Source: AC-38 sp033856025 (GTDB lineage: Bacteria; Actinomycetota; Thermoleophilia; Solirubrobacterales; Solirubrobacteraceae). Taken from it: a stretch of 64,000 nucleotides of DNA. The notes under the pieces were generated by a model. It did no database searches. It was given only the letters and a program-made list of their open reading frames with translations, and was not told where the DNA came from. Position 1 is the stretch's first letter; each line of letters opens with the position of its first letter. The DNA lies in the NCBI GenBank assembly GCA_033856025.1, contig JAWVFQ010000033.1, positions 124,001-188,000 on the forward strand, read 5' to 3'. The position numbers and the translations under genes were made by a program. Positions 50,950 through 59,039 of this stretch are shown piece after piece.

Positions 50950-52055
50950 TCCCGCCCACCTTGCGCGTGGACGTCGTCGACCCCTCCGCGTTCACCCCGC
51001 CCTACGACCGCTCCCTGTCCGCCGCGCTGGCCCGGGCGGGCGCGGACGTGCGGCTGGTGACGAGCCGCTTCGCCTACGGCGACGTGACGCCCGCCGAGGG
51101 CTACGCCGTGGACGAGCGCTTCTACCGCGCCGCCCCGGGCGCACCCGGGTCGCGGCTGCGCCTGGCGGCGAAGCTGGCCCAGCACGTGCCGGACATGCTG
51201 CGCTACCGCCGCGCGGCGCGCGACGCCGACGTCGTGCACTTCCAGTGGCTGGCCGTCCAGCCCGTCGACCCGTGGCTGCTGCCGCGCGACCGCCCGCTCG
51301 TCCTCACCGCCCACGATGTCCTGCCGCGCGAGCCGCGTCCCGGCCAGCTGCGCGCGCAGCGACGGCTGTACGACCGGGTCGACGCGGTCGTCGTCCACTC
51401 CCACCACGGGCGCGAGCGGCTGGTGGTGGACCTGGGCGTGGACCCCGAGCGCGTGCACGTCATCCCGCACGGCGCCTTCGACCACCTGGCCGCGCTGCCC
51501 GACGAGCCGCTGCCGCCCGAGCTGGCGGGGGTGGACGGTCCCGTCGTCCTCTTCTTCGGGCTGCTGCGACCGTACAAGGGCGTCGACGTGCTGCTGGAGG
51601 CCTGGCGCGGGATCGGCGGCGCCGAGCTGTGGGTGGTGGGGATGCCGCGGATGCCGCTGCGCGAGCTGCGCTCGCGGGCGGCGCCGTCGGTGCGCTTCTT
51701 CCCCCGGTTCGTCCCCGACGGTCAGGTGGCGGCGCTGTTCCGCCGCGCCGACCTCGTCGTCCTGCCCTACCGCGAGATCGACCAGTCCGGCGTCCTGGCC
51801 ACGGCGCTGGCGTTCGGCAAGCCGCTGCTGCTGTCGGCCGTGGGCGGCTTCCCGGAGGTCGCCGAGGCGGGCGCCGCGGAGCTGGTCGCGCCGGGCGACG
51901 CGCCCGCGCTGCACCTGGCGCTGCGCCGCCTGCTCGGCGACGCGCCGCGCCGCGAGGCCCTGTCCGCCGCCGCCCGCGAGGCGGCCGCCACGCGCTGGAG
52001 CTGGGACACGGTGGCGGCCCGCCACATGGAGCTCTACCGCGGCCTGGTCGCCTAG
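50946..52055 (+). CDS. GT4-family glycosyltransferase
   Basis: A 369-residue GT-B enzyme: acceptor-side segments SAFTPPYDRSLSAALARAGA and VVHFQWLAVQPVDPWLLPRD, the domain link VHVIPHGAFDHL, and donor-side FFGLLRPYKGVDVLLEAW and EIDQSGVLATALAFGKPLLL plus GGFPEVAEAGA (the EX7E-like region). A retaining transferase of unknown sugar. ATG 50946 overlaps the flippase stop. Confidence 0.93.
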   Translation: MIPPTLRVDVVDPSAFTPPYDRSLSAALARAGADVRLVTSRFAYGDVTPAEGYAVDERFYRAAPGAPGSRLRLAAKLAQHVPDMLRYRRAARDADVVHFQWLAVQPVDPWLLPRDRPLVLTAHDVLPREPRPGQLRAQRRLYDRVDAVVVHSHHGRERLVVDLGVDPERVHVIPHGAFDHLAALPDEPLPPELAGVDGPVVLFFGLLRPYKGVDVLLEAWRGIGGAELWVVGMPRMPLRELRSRAAPSVRFFPRFVPDGQVAALFRRADLVVLPYREIDQSGVLATALAFGKPLLLSAVGGFPEVAEAGAAELVAPGDAPALHLALRRLLGDAPRREALSAAAREAAATRWSWDTVAARHMELYRGLVA

Positions 52056-52119
52056 CGCCGCCCCCGCGGGCCCGCCGTCGCCCGGCGCCGCAAACGCCCG
52101 CCCGGGAGAATGCCCGGCC

Positions 52120-53253
52120 GTGACCGCCGCCGAGATCGCCTTCTGGGTCTGCGCCGCCCTCCTCGTCTACGCGCAGGCCGGCTACGGCGTGGTGCTCGCG
52201 GGGCTGTCGCGGCTGCGCCGGGCGCCCGCGCCCGCGCCCGAGGCCGGGGAGCTCCCCGCTGTCTCCCTGGTCGTCGCCGCCTACCTGGAGGCCGAGGTCA
52301 TCGCGGCCAAGGTGGCCAACCTGCGGGCGCAGGACTACCCGGCGGACCGCGTGGAGGTGATCGTCTCCACCGACGGCTCGACCGATGGCACGCCGCAGCG
52401 CGCCCGCGAGGCCGGCGCCGACCTGGTGGTCGAGAACGCGCGGGGTGGGAAGGTGCGCACGCAGGACGCCGCCGTCCGCCGGGCCCGCCATCCGATCGTC
52501 GCCTTCTCCGACGCCAACTCCACCTGGGAGCCCGGCGCGCTGCGCGAGCTCGTCGGCGCCTTCGCCGATCCGCGCGTCGGCTACGCGTGCGGCCAGGTCC
52601 GCTTCGTCGGCGCGGGGGGGACCAATCAGGAGGGCGTCTACTGGCGCTACGAGATGTGGCTGCGCGGGCTGGAGTCCCGGCTGGCGTCGGTGACCGCGGG
52701 CAACGGGGCCATCTACGCCACCCGCCGTGAGGCCTACCTCGAGGTCGACCCGGTGATGGGCCACGACCTGTCGTTCCCCTTCAACATGGTCAAGCGGGGC
52801 TGGCGCGCGGTCTACGCGCCGACCGCCCGAGCCACCGAGAAGATGGTCCCCTCCCTGGAGGGGGAGTTCGCCCGCAAGCGCCGGATGATGAGCCACACCT
52901 GGCCGATCGTCCTGCGCGGCGGGATGCTCTCGCCCCGCGGCTACGGGCCGCTGTACGGACTGATGATCGCCTCGCACCGGCTGCTGCGCTACGCGTCGCC
53001 GTTCCTGCACGCCGCGGCGCTCGGGCTCAACGTGGCGCTCGTCGTCGCGGGAGCCGGCCCGGTCTACGTCGTAACCCTCGCGGCCCAGCTGCTGCTGGTC
53101 GCCGCGGCCCTGCTGGCGCGTGTCGTCCCGGCGCGTCCGCTCCTGGTCGCCCGCTACTACGTCCTCACCACGGCCTCCGTCGCCGGTGGTCTCTGGGACT
53201 GGCTCCGCCACGGAACGCCCGCCGGCTGGGATCCCGCGGAGGGCACGCGGTGA
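52120..53253 (+). CDS. GT2-family membrane glycosyltransferase
   Basis: A 377-residue protein. One N-terminal helix (IAFWVCAALLVYAQAGYGVVL) leads into a GT-A domain with VSLVVAAYLEAEVIAAKV, VIVSTDGSTDGT, the metal-site region AFSDANSTWEP, and a QxxRW-like KRRMMSHTW. Two to three C-terminal membrane helices follow, as in processive or polyprenyl-linked GT2 enzymes. GTG 52120 has GGGAGA about 10 nt upstream; the ATG at 52110 is out of frame. The stop overlaps the next start (GTGA). Confidence 0.92.
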   Translation: MTAAEIAFWVCAALLVYAQAGYGVVLAGLSRLRRAPAPAPEAGELPAVSLVVAAYLEAEVIAAKVANLRAQDYPADRVEVIVSTDGSTDGTPQRAREAGADLVVENARGGKVRTQDAAVRRARHPIVAFSDANSTWEPGALRELVGAFADPRVGYACGQVRFVGAGGTNQEGVYWRYEMWLRGLESRLASVTAGNGAIYATRREAYLEVDPVMGHDLSFPFNMVKRGWRAVYAPTARATEKMVPSLEGEFARKRRMMSHTWPIVLRGGMLSPRGYGPLYGLMIASHRLLRYASPFLHAAALGLNVALVVAGAGPVYVVTLAAQLLLVAAALLARVVPARPLLVARYYVLTTASVAGGLWDWLRHGTPAGWDPAEGTR

Positions 53254-53831
53254 AGCGGACCGTCGATGTCCTGCTCTCCCTCGCCGGGCTCGCGCTCGGC
53301 GGTCCGTTCCTGCTCGCGGCGATGGCGGCCATCCGCCTGGAGTCGCCGGGCCATCCCATCTACCGCCAGCGCCGGGTGGGACGGGACGGCGAGCCGTTCG
53401 ACCTGTGGAAGCTGCGCACGATGGTCCATGGCGCCGAGCATCAGGGGGCGGGGATGGCGGTCGACGAGGGCGACCCGCGCATCACCCGCGTCGGGGCGTT
53501 CCTGCGCCGCACGTCGCTGGACGAGCTGCCCAACCTGGTCAACGTGCTGCGCGGGGAGATGTCGATCGTCGGGCCGCGCCCCACGATCCCGGTGCAGGTG
53601 GAGCAGTACACCGAGCGCCAGCGCGGCCGGCTGGCGGTCAGGCCCGGGATCACCGGGTGGGCTCAGGTCAACGGCCGCGCGTCGCTGCCCTGGGACGAGC
53701 GCATCGAGCTCGACCTCTGGTACGTGGAGCACCAGTCGTTGCGCCTCGATCTGCGGATCCTGGCCCGGACCGCGAAGATCCTCGTCCGCGGAGACGGGTT
53801 GTACAAGGGCGAGACAGGGGGGTGGCGGTGA
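53250..53831 (+). CDS. Undecaprenyl-phosphate sugar-1-phosphate transferase (PglC-like)
   Basis: A 193-residue monotopic phosphoglycosyl transferase, the initiating enzyme for lipid-linked glycan assembly. A re-entrant N-terminal hydrophobic segment (VLLSLAGLALGGPFLLAAM), the FDLWKLRTM loop, the catalytic Asp-Glu in TSLDELPNLVNVLRGEMS, IVGPRPT and RPGITGWAQVNGR are all present. The short form has no N-terminal four-helix extension; that part is supplied in this locus only by the separate dehydratase. It is coupled to its neighbours by GTGA overlaps on both sides. Confidence 0.95.
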   Translation: MKRTVDVLLSLAGLALGGPFLLAAMAAIRLESPGHPIYRQRRVGRDGEPFDLWKLRTMVHGAEHQGAGMAVDEGDPRITRVGAFLRRTSLDELPNLVNVLRGEMSIVGPRPTIPVQVEQYTERQRGRLAVRPGITGWAQVNGRASLPWDERIELDLWYVEHQSLRLDLRILARTAKILVRGDGLYKGETGGWR

Positions 53832-54832
53832 CGGCGACGACTGCGCCGGCGGTTCTGCTGACCGGTGTCGGCAAGCGCTACGACATCGTGTCGGCGTTCG
53901 CGCAGCACACGCGCGTCGTGACGGCCGACCCCAACCCGCTGGCCCCGGCGCAGTACGCCGCGCACGTGCGCGCCGGCGTGCCGCGCTTCGACGATCCCGG
54001 CTACGTCCCCGCGCTCCGGGAGCTCTGCGAGCAGCATGGCGTCGGCGCGGTGGTGCCGCTCACCGACCTGGACCTCGAGGTCCTGGCCCGGGCCCGGGCG
54101 GGCGGCCTGGTGCCCGCCTTCGTCCCCGACCCCGAGATCGCCGCGGCCACGTTCGACAAGTACGAGACGCACCGCCTGCTCGGCCGGCTCGGGCTCCCGT
54201 CCCCGCCCACCGTCCTGCCCGGCGAGGCGGTCGACTTCCTGCCGGCGATGGTCAAGCCGCGCCGCGGGTCGGGCGCCCGGTCGATCCATCCCGCGCACGA
54301 CGCCGAGCAGGTGGACTTCTTCGCTCGCTACGTCGACGAGCCCGTGATGGTCCAGAAGCTGATGCAGGGCCCGGAGTTCTCGATCGACCTGCTGTGCGAC
54401 CTCGACGGCCGCTGCCTCAACGCCATCCCCCGGTCGATGCTGGAGTCGCGCGGCGGCGAGTCGATCAAGGGAACGGTCCTGGACGACCCCGAGCTGGTGG
54501 ACCTGGGCCGGCGGACCGCCGAGGCGCTCGGCGTGCGCGGGCCGTGCACGGTCCAGGCCTTCCGCGACCGCGACATCGGCCTGGGGATCACCGATGTCAA
54601 CACGCGCTTCGGCGGCGCCTTCCCGGGGCCGATGTACGCCGCGCGCGAGGGCCGGACGTACCCGGAGCTCATCGTCCGCATGGCGGCGGGCGAGACGATC
54701 GAGCCGCACGTCGGCGACTACCGCGCCGGCGTCACCTTCACGCGCTACTACTGGCAGCTCGAGCTCGACGAAAACCTCCGCCCCACCGGCCGCGACATCG
54801 TCGACCCGCCCGGCCCCCCACCCCCGCGCTGA
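53828..54832 (+). CDS. ATP-grasp family enzyme (CarB/PylC-like)
   Basis: A 334-residue protein. An N-terminal Rossmann-like domain (APAVLLTGVGKRYDIVSAF, RVVTADPNPLAPAQYAA, VGAVVPLTDLDLEVLA) is followed by an ATP-grasp fold with DKYETHRLLGRLGLPSPPT, AMVKPRRGSGARSI, VMVQKLMQGPEFSIDLLCD and DVNTRFGGAFPGPMYA (Mg-binding Asn-x-Arg). Such carboxylate-amine ligases at the ends of polysaccharide loci often attach amino acids to sugars, an inference from context. GTG 53828 overlaps the previous stop; GTG 53822 is also possible. Confidence 0.88.
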   Translation: MTATTAPAVLLTGVGKRYDIVSAFAQHTRVVTADPNPLAPAQYAAHVRAGVPRFDDPGYVPALRELCEQHGVGAVVPLTDLDLEVLARARAGGLVPAFVPDPEIAAATFDKYETHRLLGRLGLPSPPTVLPGEAVDFLPAMVKPRRGSGARSIHPAHDAEQVDFFARYVDEPVMVQKLMQGPEFSIDLLCDLDGRCLNAIPRSMLESRGGESIKGTVLDDPELVDLGRRTAEALGVRGPCTVQAFRDRDIGLGITDVNTRFGGAFPGPMYAAREGRTYPELIVRMAAGETIEPHVGDYRAGVTFTRYYWQLELDENLRPTGRDIVDPPGPPPPR

Positions 54833-54849
54833 CGAATCGCCTGCAGTTA

Positions 54850-54866
54850 TGCACCTATACGGTGCA
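54850..54866. terminator. Short hairpin between convergent genes
   Basis: TGCACC-TATAC-GGTGCA is a perfect 6-bp stem with a 5-nt loop, extended by GTT/AAC flanks with a bulge, in the 52-bp gap between the ATP-grasp gene and the convergent amidase gene. No T-run follows on either strand, so terminator function is tentative. Confidence 0.4.
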
Positions 54867-54884
54867 AACGTCGGACGGCCGTTA

Positions 54885-56411
54885 TCACGGCGCCGCGCGG
54901 AGCCAGACCACGTTGGAGCCGCCGGCCCCGTTCCCCTCGTCGGCCGTTGTCCGGGCCTGGAAGCGGTAGAGGGACGCCGACCGAAGCCGCACCCGGGCGG
55001 AGAAGCCCCGGCCGCGCACCACGGCCGCAAACCGGCCGGCGAAGCGGTTCGCGCCCCGGGCCCGGCGCCACACGAGCACCTGTACCGCCGGCCGCGCGGG
55101 CGTGGACGAGCCGACCAGGGTGACGGTCTGACCCCGCCGGACCCGAGCGCGGGTGGCCCGGAGTGAGACCTGCGGCAGCACCACGACGCGACGCGCGGCC
55201 GAGACGGCGGGAGCCGTCACCCCGTCGCCCGCGAACGAGGCCCGGAACGTCCCGCTGCGCGTCGACGACAGCGAGATCGCCCACGATCCGTCCGGTCCGG
55301 TGGCGACCGACGTCACCGCGCGCCACTCCCCCGACGCCAGCCTGGCCTCCAGCGCGACCGCGCGGCCGGGCAGCGGCCGCCCCGCGGCGTCGGCCAGCGT
55401 GCCGGTGAACGAGACCGTGTCGGGGACCCGCACGCGAGCCGGCGCGGTCAGCGCCAGGCCCGACGCAACCCCGCCCGGCCCGAAATCGCGGGACGCCACC
55501 CGCCGGCGCAGCTCCGGCAGCTGCGCGTACAGCGCGTCGCCCGGGCAGTCGGTGGAGTTGGCGTCGCGATGGCCGGAGATCCGCTCGAAGGTCCGTCCCG
55601 CGGTGGTGACGCGCCCCTCCGCCGGCACGCCGTGCAGCCCGAGCTTCCACGCCAGCAGCCGGGCCATCGCGCCCAAGCCCTCCGGCGTCTGGCCCTGCGC
55701 CGTGAACTCCCCGATGTTGGCGACGCCGGTGGAGACGGAATTGAAGCCCTGGGCCTGAGCGCCCACGACGGCGCGGTCGATCCCGCCCGCGCGCCCCTCG
55801 AACACCTGCCCGTAGCGGTCGACGAGGAAGTTGTAGCCCACGTCGGACCAGCCGTTGGCGTTGCGGTGGTAGCGGCAGATGGCCAGGACGATCGCCGCCG
55901 ACTCCTGCGGCGTGTAGTCGTTCGCGTTGACGGTGTGGTGGACGAACGCCACGTCGACGCGCCCGTAGCTGGGCGGCTCGCGGGGGACGCAGTCCGCCGC
56001 GCCCCACTGCTCCCGCGTCACCATCGCCGGGGCTCCGGAGGCGGCGGCCCGGCGCGCCGGCGCCCGGCGCCGCGGCACCGCGACGAAGTGCGCGCGCAGC
56101 CCGGGCGCCCGCCCGGCCACCCGCAGCTGGTAGGCGTCGGCGCCGCCCGCCCATACCGGGTCCGAACCCGCGAAGCCGGGGCGCCCGCGCAGCGGCGCGT
56201 GCGCACGGGCCACGACGACCCAGCGGCTCCAGCGACCGCCCCGGCGCACGCGCAGGCGCAGGCGCGGCTCGGCCCCCTCGCGCCAGCGGAACCCCACCAC
56301 GTCGAAGCGCCGCGGCGCCACCACGGTCCGCACGGCCGCGGCCCCGGCCTCTCGCACCGGGACGGCCGCCTCGAAGTCGACGGGTACGGCGAGCATCGCC
56401 ACCCCGAACAC
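54885..56411 (-). CDS. PGRP-type N-acetylmuramoyl-L-alanine amidase with C-terminal Ig-like repeats
   Basis: A 508-residue protein. An N-terminal beta region (about 30-115) precedes the zinc amidase/PGRP domain: VTREQWGAADCVPR, FVHHTVNANDYTPQE (zinc His), GWSDVGYNFLVDRYGQVFEGR, and ISGHRDANSTDCPGD with the second zinc His and the Cys. Two Ig-like/carbohydrate-stalk domains follow. It should cleave the MurNAc-L-Ala bond of peptidoglycan. No convincing signal peptide is visible from GTG 56411 or ATG 56396, which is odd for a wall hydrolase; the upstream frame runs into the DUF3105 gene. Confidence 0.9.
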   Translation of the reverse strand: MFGVAMLAVPVDFEAAVPVREAGAAAVRTVVAPRRFDVVGFRWREGAEPRLRLRVRRGGRWSRWVVVARAHAPLRGRPGFAGSDPVWAGGADAYQLRVAGRAPGLRAHFVAVPRRRAPARRAAASGAPAMVTREQWGAADCVPREPPSYGRVDVAFVHHTVNANDYTPQESAAIVLAICRYHRNANGWSDVGYNFLVDRYGQVFEGRAGGIDRAVVGAQAQGFNSVSTGVANIGEFTAQGQTPEGLGAMARLLAWKLGLHGVPAEGRVTTAGRTFERISGHRDANSTDCPGDALYAQLPELRRRVASRDFGPGGVASGLALTAPARVRVPDTVSFTGTLADAAGRPLPGRAVALEARLASGEWRAVTSVATGPDGSWAISLSSTRSGTFRASFAGDGVTAPAVSAARRVVVLPQVSLRATRARVRRGQTVTLVGSSTPARPAVQVLVWRRARGANRFAGRFAAVVRGRGFSARVRLRSASLYRFQARTTADEGNGAGGSNVVWLRAAP

Positions 56412-56433
56412 TTCGACGGGAGTCGAGTCGCGC

Positions 56434-57150
56434 CTACTCCGGGAAGGGAAGGTTCTCGGGGCCCTTGTCCACGCCCTGGGCGCGGAAGGCCCGCAGCGCG
56501 TCGAAGGTCTTGTCCGAGAACTGCGTGCAGGTCATCTGCTGGCCCCACGCCGTGGCGGCGACCGGGCCGGGAATCTTGGCGTCCTGCACGAGGATCTGCT
56601 TGTAGCCCGAGGGCTGGCCCGGGATCGGCTCGGCGAACAGGGTCTCCAGCTGGGAGATCCGCCGCTTGGCCAGCGAGGGCTTGAACCAGATGATCACGCG
56701 CCCGTGCTCCATGGCGTGGACGAGGTTCTCGCGCGGCACGTTGCCCTGCCCCACGTAGTCGCCGTCGCTGGCCGGCGTCGGGTTGTGCGGGCCGAACACC
56801 GGGGGGTTCTGCTTGTAGGTGACCTTGTGGTTGACGTGGTCGCGGTCGTGGGGGCCGGGCGTGAAGCGGCGCAGCCGGCATCCCGCCGCCGCCATCGCCT
56901 TGCTGAGGTCGGCCTGCTTCTGCGCGGGGATCGGGACCTTGGGCCCCTGGTGGACGCCGGGCTTGGGCTTGCTCGACCCGCCGCCACCCGCCACCAGCGC
57001 CACGACGATCGCCGCCACCGCGGCCACCGCCAGCACGCCGCCCGCGACGAGCCCGAGCATGCGCCGGCGGCGCTCGGCCGAGGCCAGCTCCTGCTCGCGC
57101 GCCACGCGCTCCTGGCGCCGGCGCTCCTTCTCCTCCTGGCGGCTGGACAA
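56434..57150 (-). CDS. DUF3105 family membrane-anchored protein
   Basis: A 238-residue protein. A charged N-terminal coiled segment (EEKERRRQERVAREQELA) precedes a membrane helix (MLGLVAGGVLAVAAVAAIVVALVAG, about 31-55) and an outside domain with HVNHKVTYKQNPPVFGPHNP, ENLVHAMEHGRVIIWFKP and a single Cys pair. HxxxxxY-NPPxSGxH and VHxLEHGxV are hallmarks of DUF3105, whose role is unknown and which is sometimes encoded with copper or DUF305 proteins. TTG 57150 with AGG just upstream is the likely start. It lies 6 bp after the hydrolase gene. Confidence 0.88.
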   Translation of the reverse strand: MSSRQEEKERRRQERVAREQELASAERRRRMLGLVAGGVLAVAAVAAIVVALVAGGGGSSKPKPGVHQGPKVPIPAQKQADLSKAMAAAGCRLRRFTPGPHDRDHVNHKVTYKQNPPVFGPHNPTPASDGDYVGQGNVPRENLVHAMEHGRVIIWFKPSLAKRRISQLETLFAEPIPGQPSGYKQILVQDAKIPGPVAATAWGQQMTCTQFSDKTFDALRAFRAQGVDKGPENLPFPE

Positions 57151-57156
57151 CCTGGC

Positions 57157-58005
57157 TCAGGCTCCCCGGCTCGCCGTGCGGCGCCGCTTGCCCGCGGGCG
57201 CGCGACGCGGCTTCCAGCATTCGTCGATGAAGGCGGAGAACTCGTCGGTCAGGCGGTCCGGCGCCAGGCGCATCTCGAACATCGAGGACGCGTCGACCAG
57301 CCGGCCGTTGGGCAGCTCGCGCGCCAGCGCGTCGGCGTCGGAGAACGGATGGACCGGGTCGCGCGGGTGGCCGATGACGATGGCCGGCGTCTGGAAGGTC
57401 TCGCGCTCGGACTGCGGCGGCGCGGTGCGGCCGAAGAACAGCCCCTGGATCACCGCCGCGCTGGGGCCGGGGTCCTGGCGAACCCAGTCCAGCATGACGT
57501 CGCCCCAGAACGGGACCGCGTTGCCTGGCACCAGTCGCGCGCCCGTCTGGAGCAGCTTCATCACCGGCTCCCCGAAGGTCAGCGAGATCATCAGGGGGGT
57601 GAAGGCGATGGCGCAGCCCAGCAGCGCGTTGTCGAGCACCGGCATCTCGACGATCATGCCCCGCAGGCGCTCGGGTGCCGCCGAGGCGACGCTGAGCGTG
57701 ACGTTGGCGCCGAGCGAGGTGCCGCCCACCACCGCGTCCTCCAGCTCCAGGTGGTCCATCAGCGCCACGACCTGCTCGGCGAACAGGTCCATCGAGTACT
57801 GGCGCATGTCGCGCGGGCGGCTCGAGCGCCCGTGGCCCAGGAGGTCCAGCGTGACCACGCGGTTGCCGCGCTCGGCCAGCTCCCGGGCCAGCGGGACGTG
57901 CATGCGCTGGGAGAACAGGAGCCCCGGCAGCAGCACCGTCGTGCGCGGCCCGTCGCCGTAGACCGTGTAGTTGAGCCGGTGCTTGCCGTAGCGGAAGCTG
58001 GACAT
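57157..58005 (-). CDS. Alpha/beta hydrolase
   Basis: A 282-residue alpha/beta-hydrolase: VVTLDLLGHGRSSRP, the nucleophile elbow VVGGTSLGANVTL (Ser near residue 98), and an acid in VIGHPRDPVHPFSD. At the place where the catalytic His is usually found the sequence reads VDASSMFEMRLAPDRL with no His, so it may use another residue or be non-hydrolytic. ATG 58005 is preceded 9 nt upstream by minus-strand TAAGCT and by a palindromic site, and there is no Shine-Dalgarno. It heads the hydrolase-DUF3105-amidase operon. Confidence 0.85.
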   Translation of the reverse strand: MSSFRYGKHRLNYTVYGDGPRTTVLLPGLLFSQRMHVPLARELAERGNRVVTLDLLGHGRSSRPRDMRQYSMDLFAEQVVALMDHLELEDAVVGGTSLGANVTLSVASAAPERLRGMIVEMPVLDNALLGCAIAFTPLMISLTFGEPVMKLLQTGARLVPGNAVPFWGDVMLDWVRQDPGPSAAVIQGLFFGRTAPPQSERETFQTPAIVIGHPRDPVHPFSDADALARELPNGRLVDASSMFEMRLAPDRLTDEFSAFIDECWKPRRAPAGKRRRTASRGA

Positions 58006-58014
58006 GGGGAGGGG

Positions 58015-58051
58015 AGCTTACAAACCGGTACCGTTTGGCCGGCCAGCCAAA
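58015..58051. promoter_or_regulatory. Divergent promoter with palindromes (probable TetR-type operator)
   Basis: The 67-bp gap between the divergent hydrolase and SDR genes contains AAACCGGTACCGTTT (58022-58036), nearly symmetric about GGTACC. The overlapping inverted pair TTTGGC (58034-58039)/GCCAAA (58046-58051) encloses GGCCGGCC. TAAGCT (58020-58015, minus) is 9 nt from the hydrolase ATG. The symmetry and spacing look like a repressor operator controlling both directions; a TetR-family protein is a guess and no regulator gene is adjacent. Confidence 0.55.
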
Positions 58052-58072
58052 CCGCCGAGAGGAACCCCGAAC

Positions 58073-59020
58073 ATGGCCAAGCCCGCACCGCGTCCCGTCC
58101 ACGGCAAGGTCGTCGCCATCACCGGCGGCGCGCGCGGCATCGGCCGCGCCACGGCGGAGCAGCTCGTGCGCGAGGGCGCGCGCGTGGCCATCGGCGACCT
58201 CGACCGCGAGCTGACCGAGCAGGTCGCCTCCGAGCTGGGCGGCGACACCGCCGGACTGGAGCTCGACGTCACCGACCGCGAGTCCTTCGCCGCCTTCCTG
58301 GACGCCGTCGAGGACCGGCTGGGCCCCGTCGACGTGCTGGTCAACAATGCCGGGATCATGCCGCTGGGCGACTTCGCGCAGGAGGACGACGCCACCACGC
58401 AGCGGATCATCGACATCAACGTCCACGGCGTCCTCACCGGCACCAAGCTCGCCGTGCGCCGCATGCGCCCGCGCCGCCGGGGCCACGTCGTCAACGTCGC
58501 CTCGATGGTCGGCAAGGTCTCGCCCCCCGGTGGGGCGACCTACGTCGCCTCCAAGCACGCCGTGGTGGGCCTGACCGAGTCGGTGGAGCTGGAGAACGCC
58601 GACTTCAACCTGGACTTCTCGATCGTCATGCCCGTCGTGGTCAACACCGAGCTCGGCGCGGGGATCAAGGAGACCCGGGGCGTGAAGCCGGTGGAGGCCG
58701 AGGACGTCGCCGCGGCGATCGTCGACGCGATCAAGGTCCCGCGCCGCGACGTGTTCGTGCCGCGCGAGGTCGGCGCGATCCACAAGGCGACGTACGTCCT
58801 GCCCCAGCGCGCCCAGGCCGCGGTGGCCAAGGCGATGCGCAGCGACCGCGTCCTGGTCGACATCGACCAGGGCCAGCGGGCGGCCTACGAGGAGCGCGCG
58901 GCGCGCAGCGAGCCCGGGCTGGAGCCGGACGACGAGGCCGCGAAGACGGCCGGCGGCGAGCCGGCCGGCAACGGCGCGCCGGCCTCCGAGGGCGAGCCGG
59001 CGGAAACCGTCGAGGCCTGA
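58073..59020 (+). CDS. Short-chain dehydrogenase/reductase, copy 1
   Basis: A 315-residue SDR: NAD(P)-binding TGGARGIG (residues 17-24), VLVNNAGIM, catalytic Ser in VNVASMVGKVSPPGG and YVASK (Tyr and Lys present), with DLD after the second strand hinting at NAD preference. A C-terminal extension of about 50 residues is acidic/Ala-Gly-Pro-rich (EPAGNGAPASEGEPAE) and probably disordered. ATG 58073 has GAGAGGA upstream. It closely resembles the next gene, indicating tandem duplication. The substrate is unknown. Confidence 0.93.
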   Translation: MAKPAPRPVHGKVVAITGGARGIGRATAEQLVREGARVAIGDLDRELTEQVASELGGDTAGLELDVTDRESFAAFLDAVEDRLGPVDVLVNNAGIMPLGDFAQEDDATTQRIIDINVHGVLTGTKLAVRRMRPRRRGHVVNVASMVGKVSPPGGATYVASKHAVVGLTESVELENADFNLDFSIVMPVVVNTELGAGIKETRGVKPVEAEDVAAAIVDAIKVPRRDVFVPREVGAIHKATYVLPQRAQAAVAKAMRSDRVLVDIDQGQRAAYEERAARSEPGLEPDDEAAKTAGGEPAGNGAPASEGEPAETVEA

Positions 59021-59039
59021 TGACGACGGTCGGGGCCTG

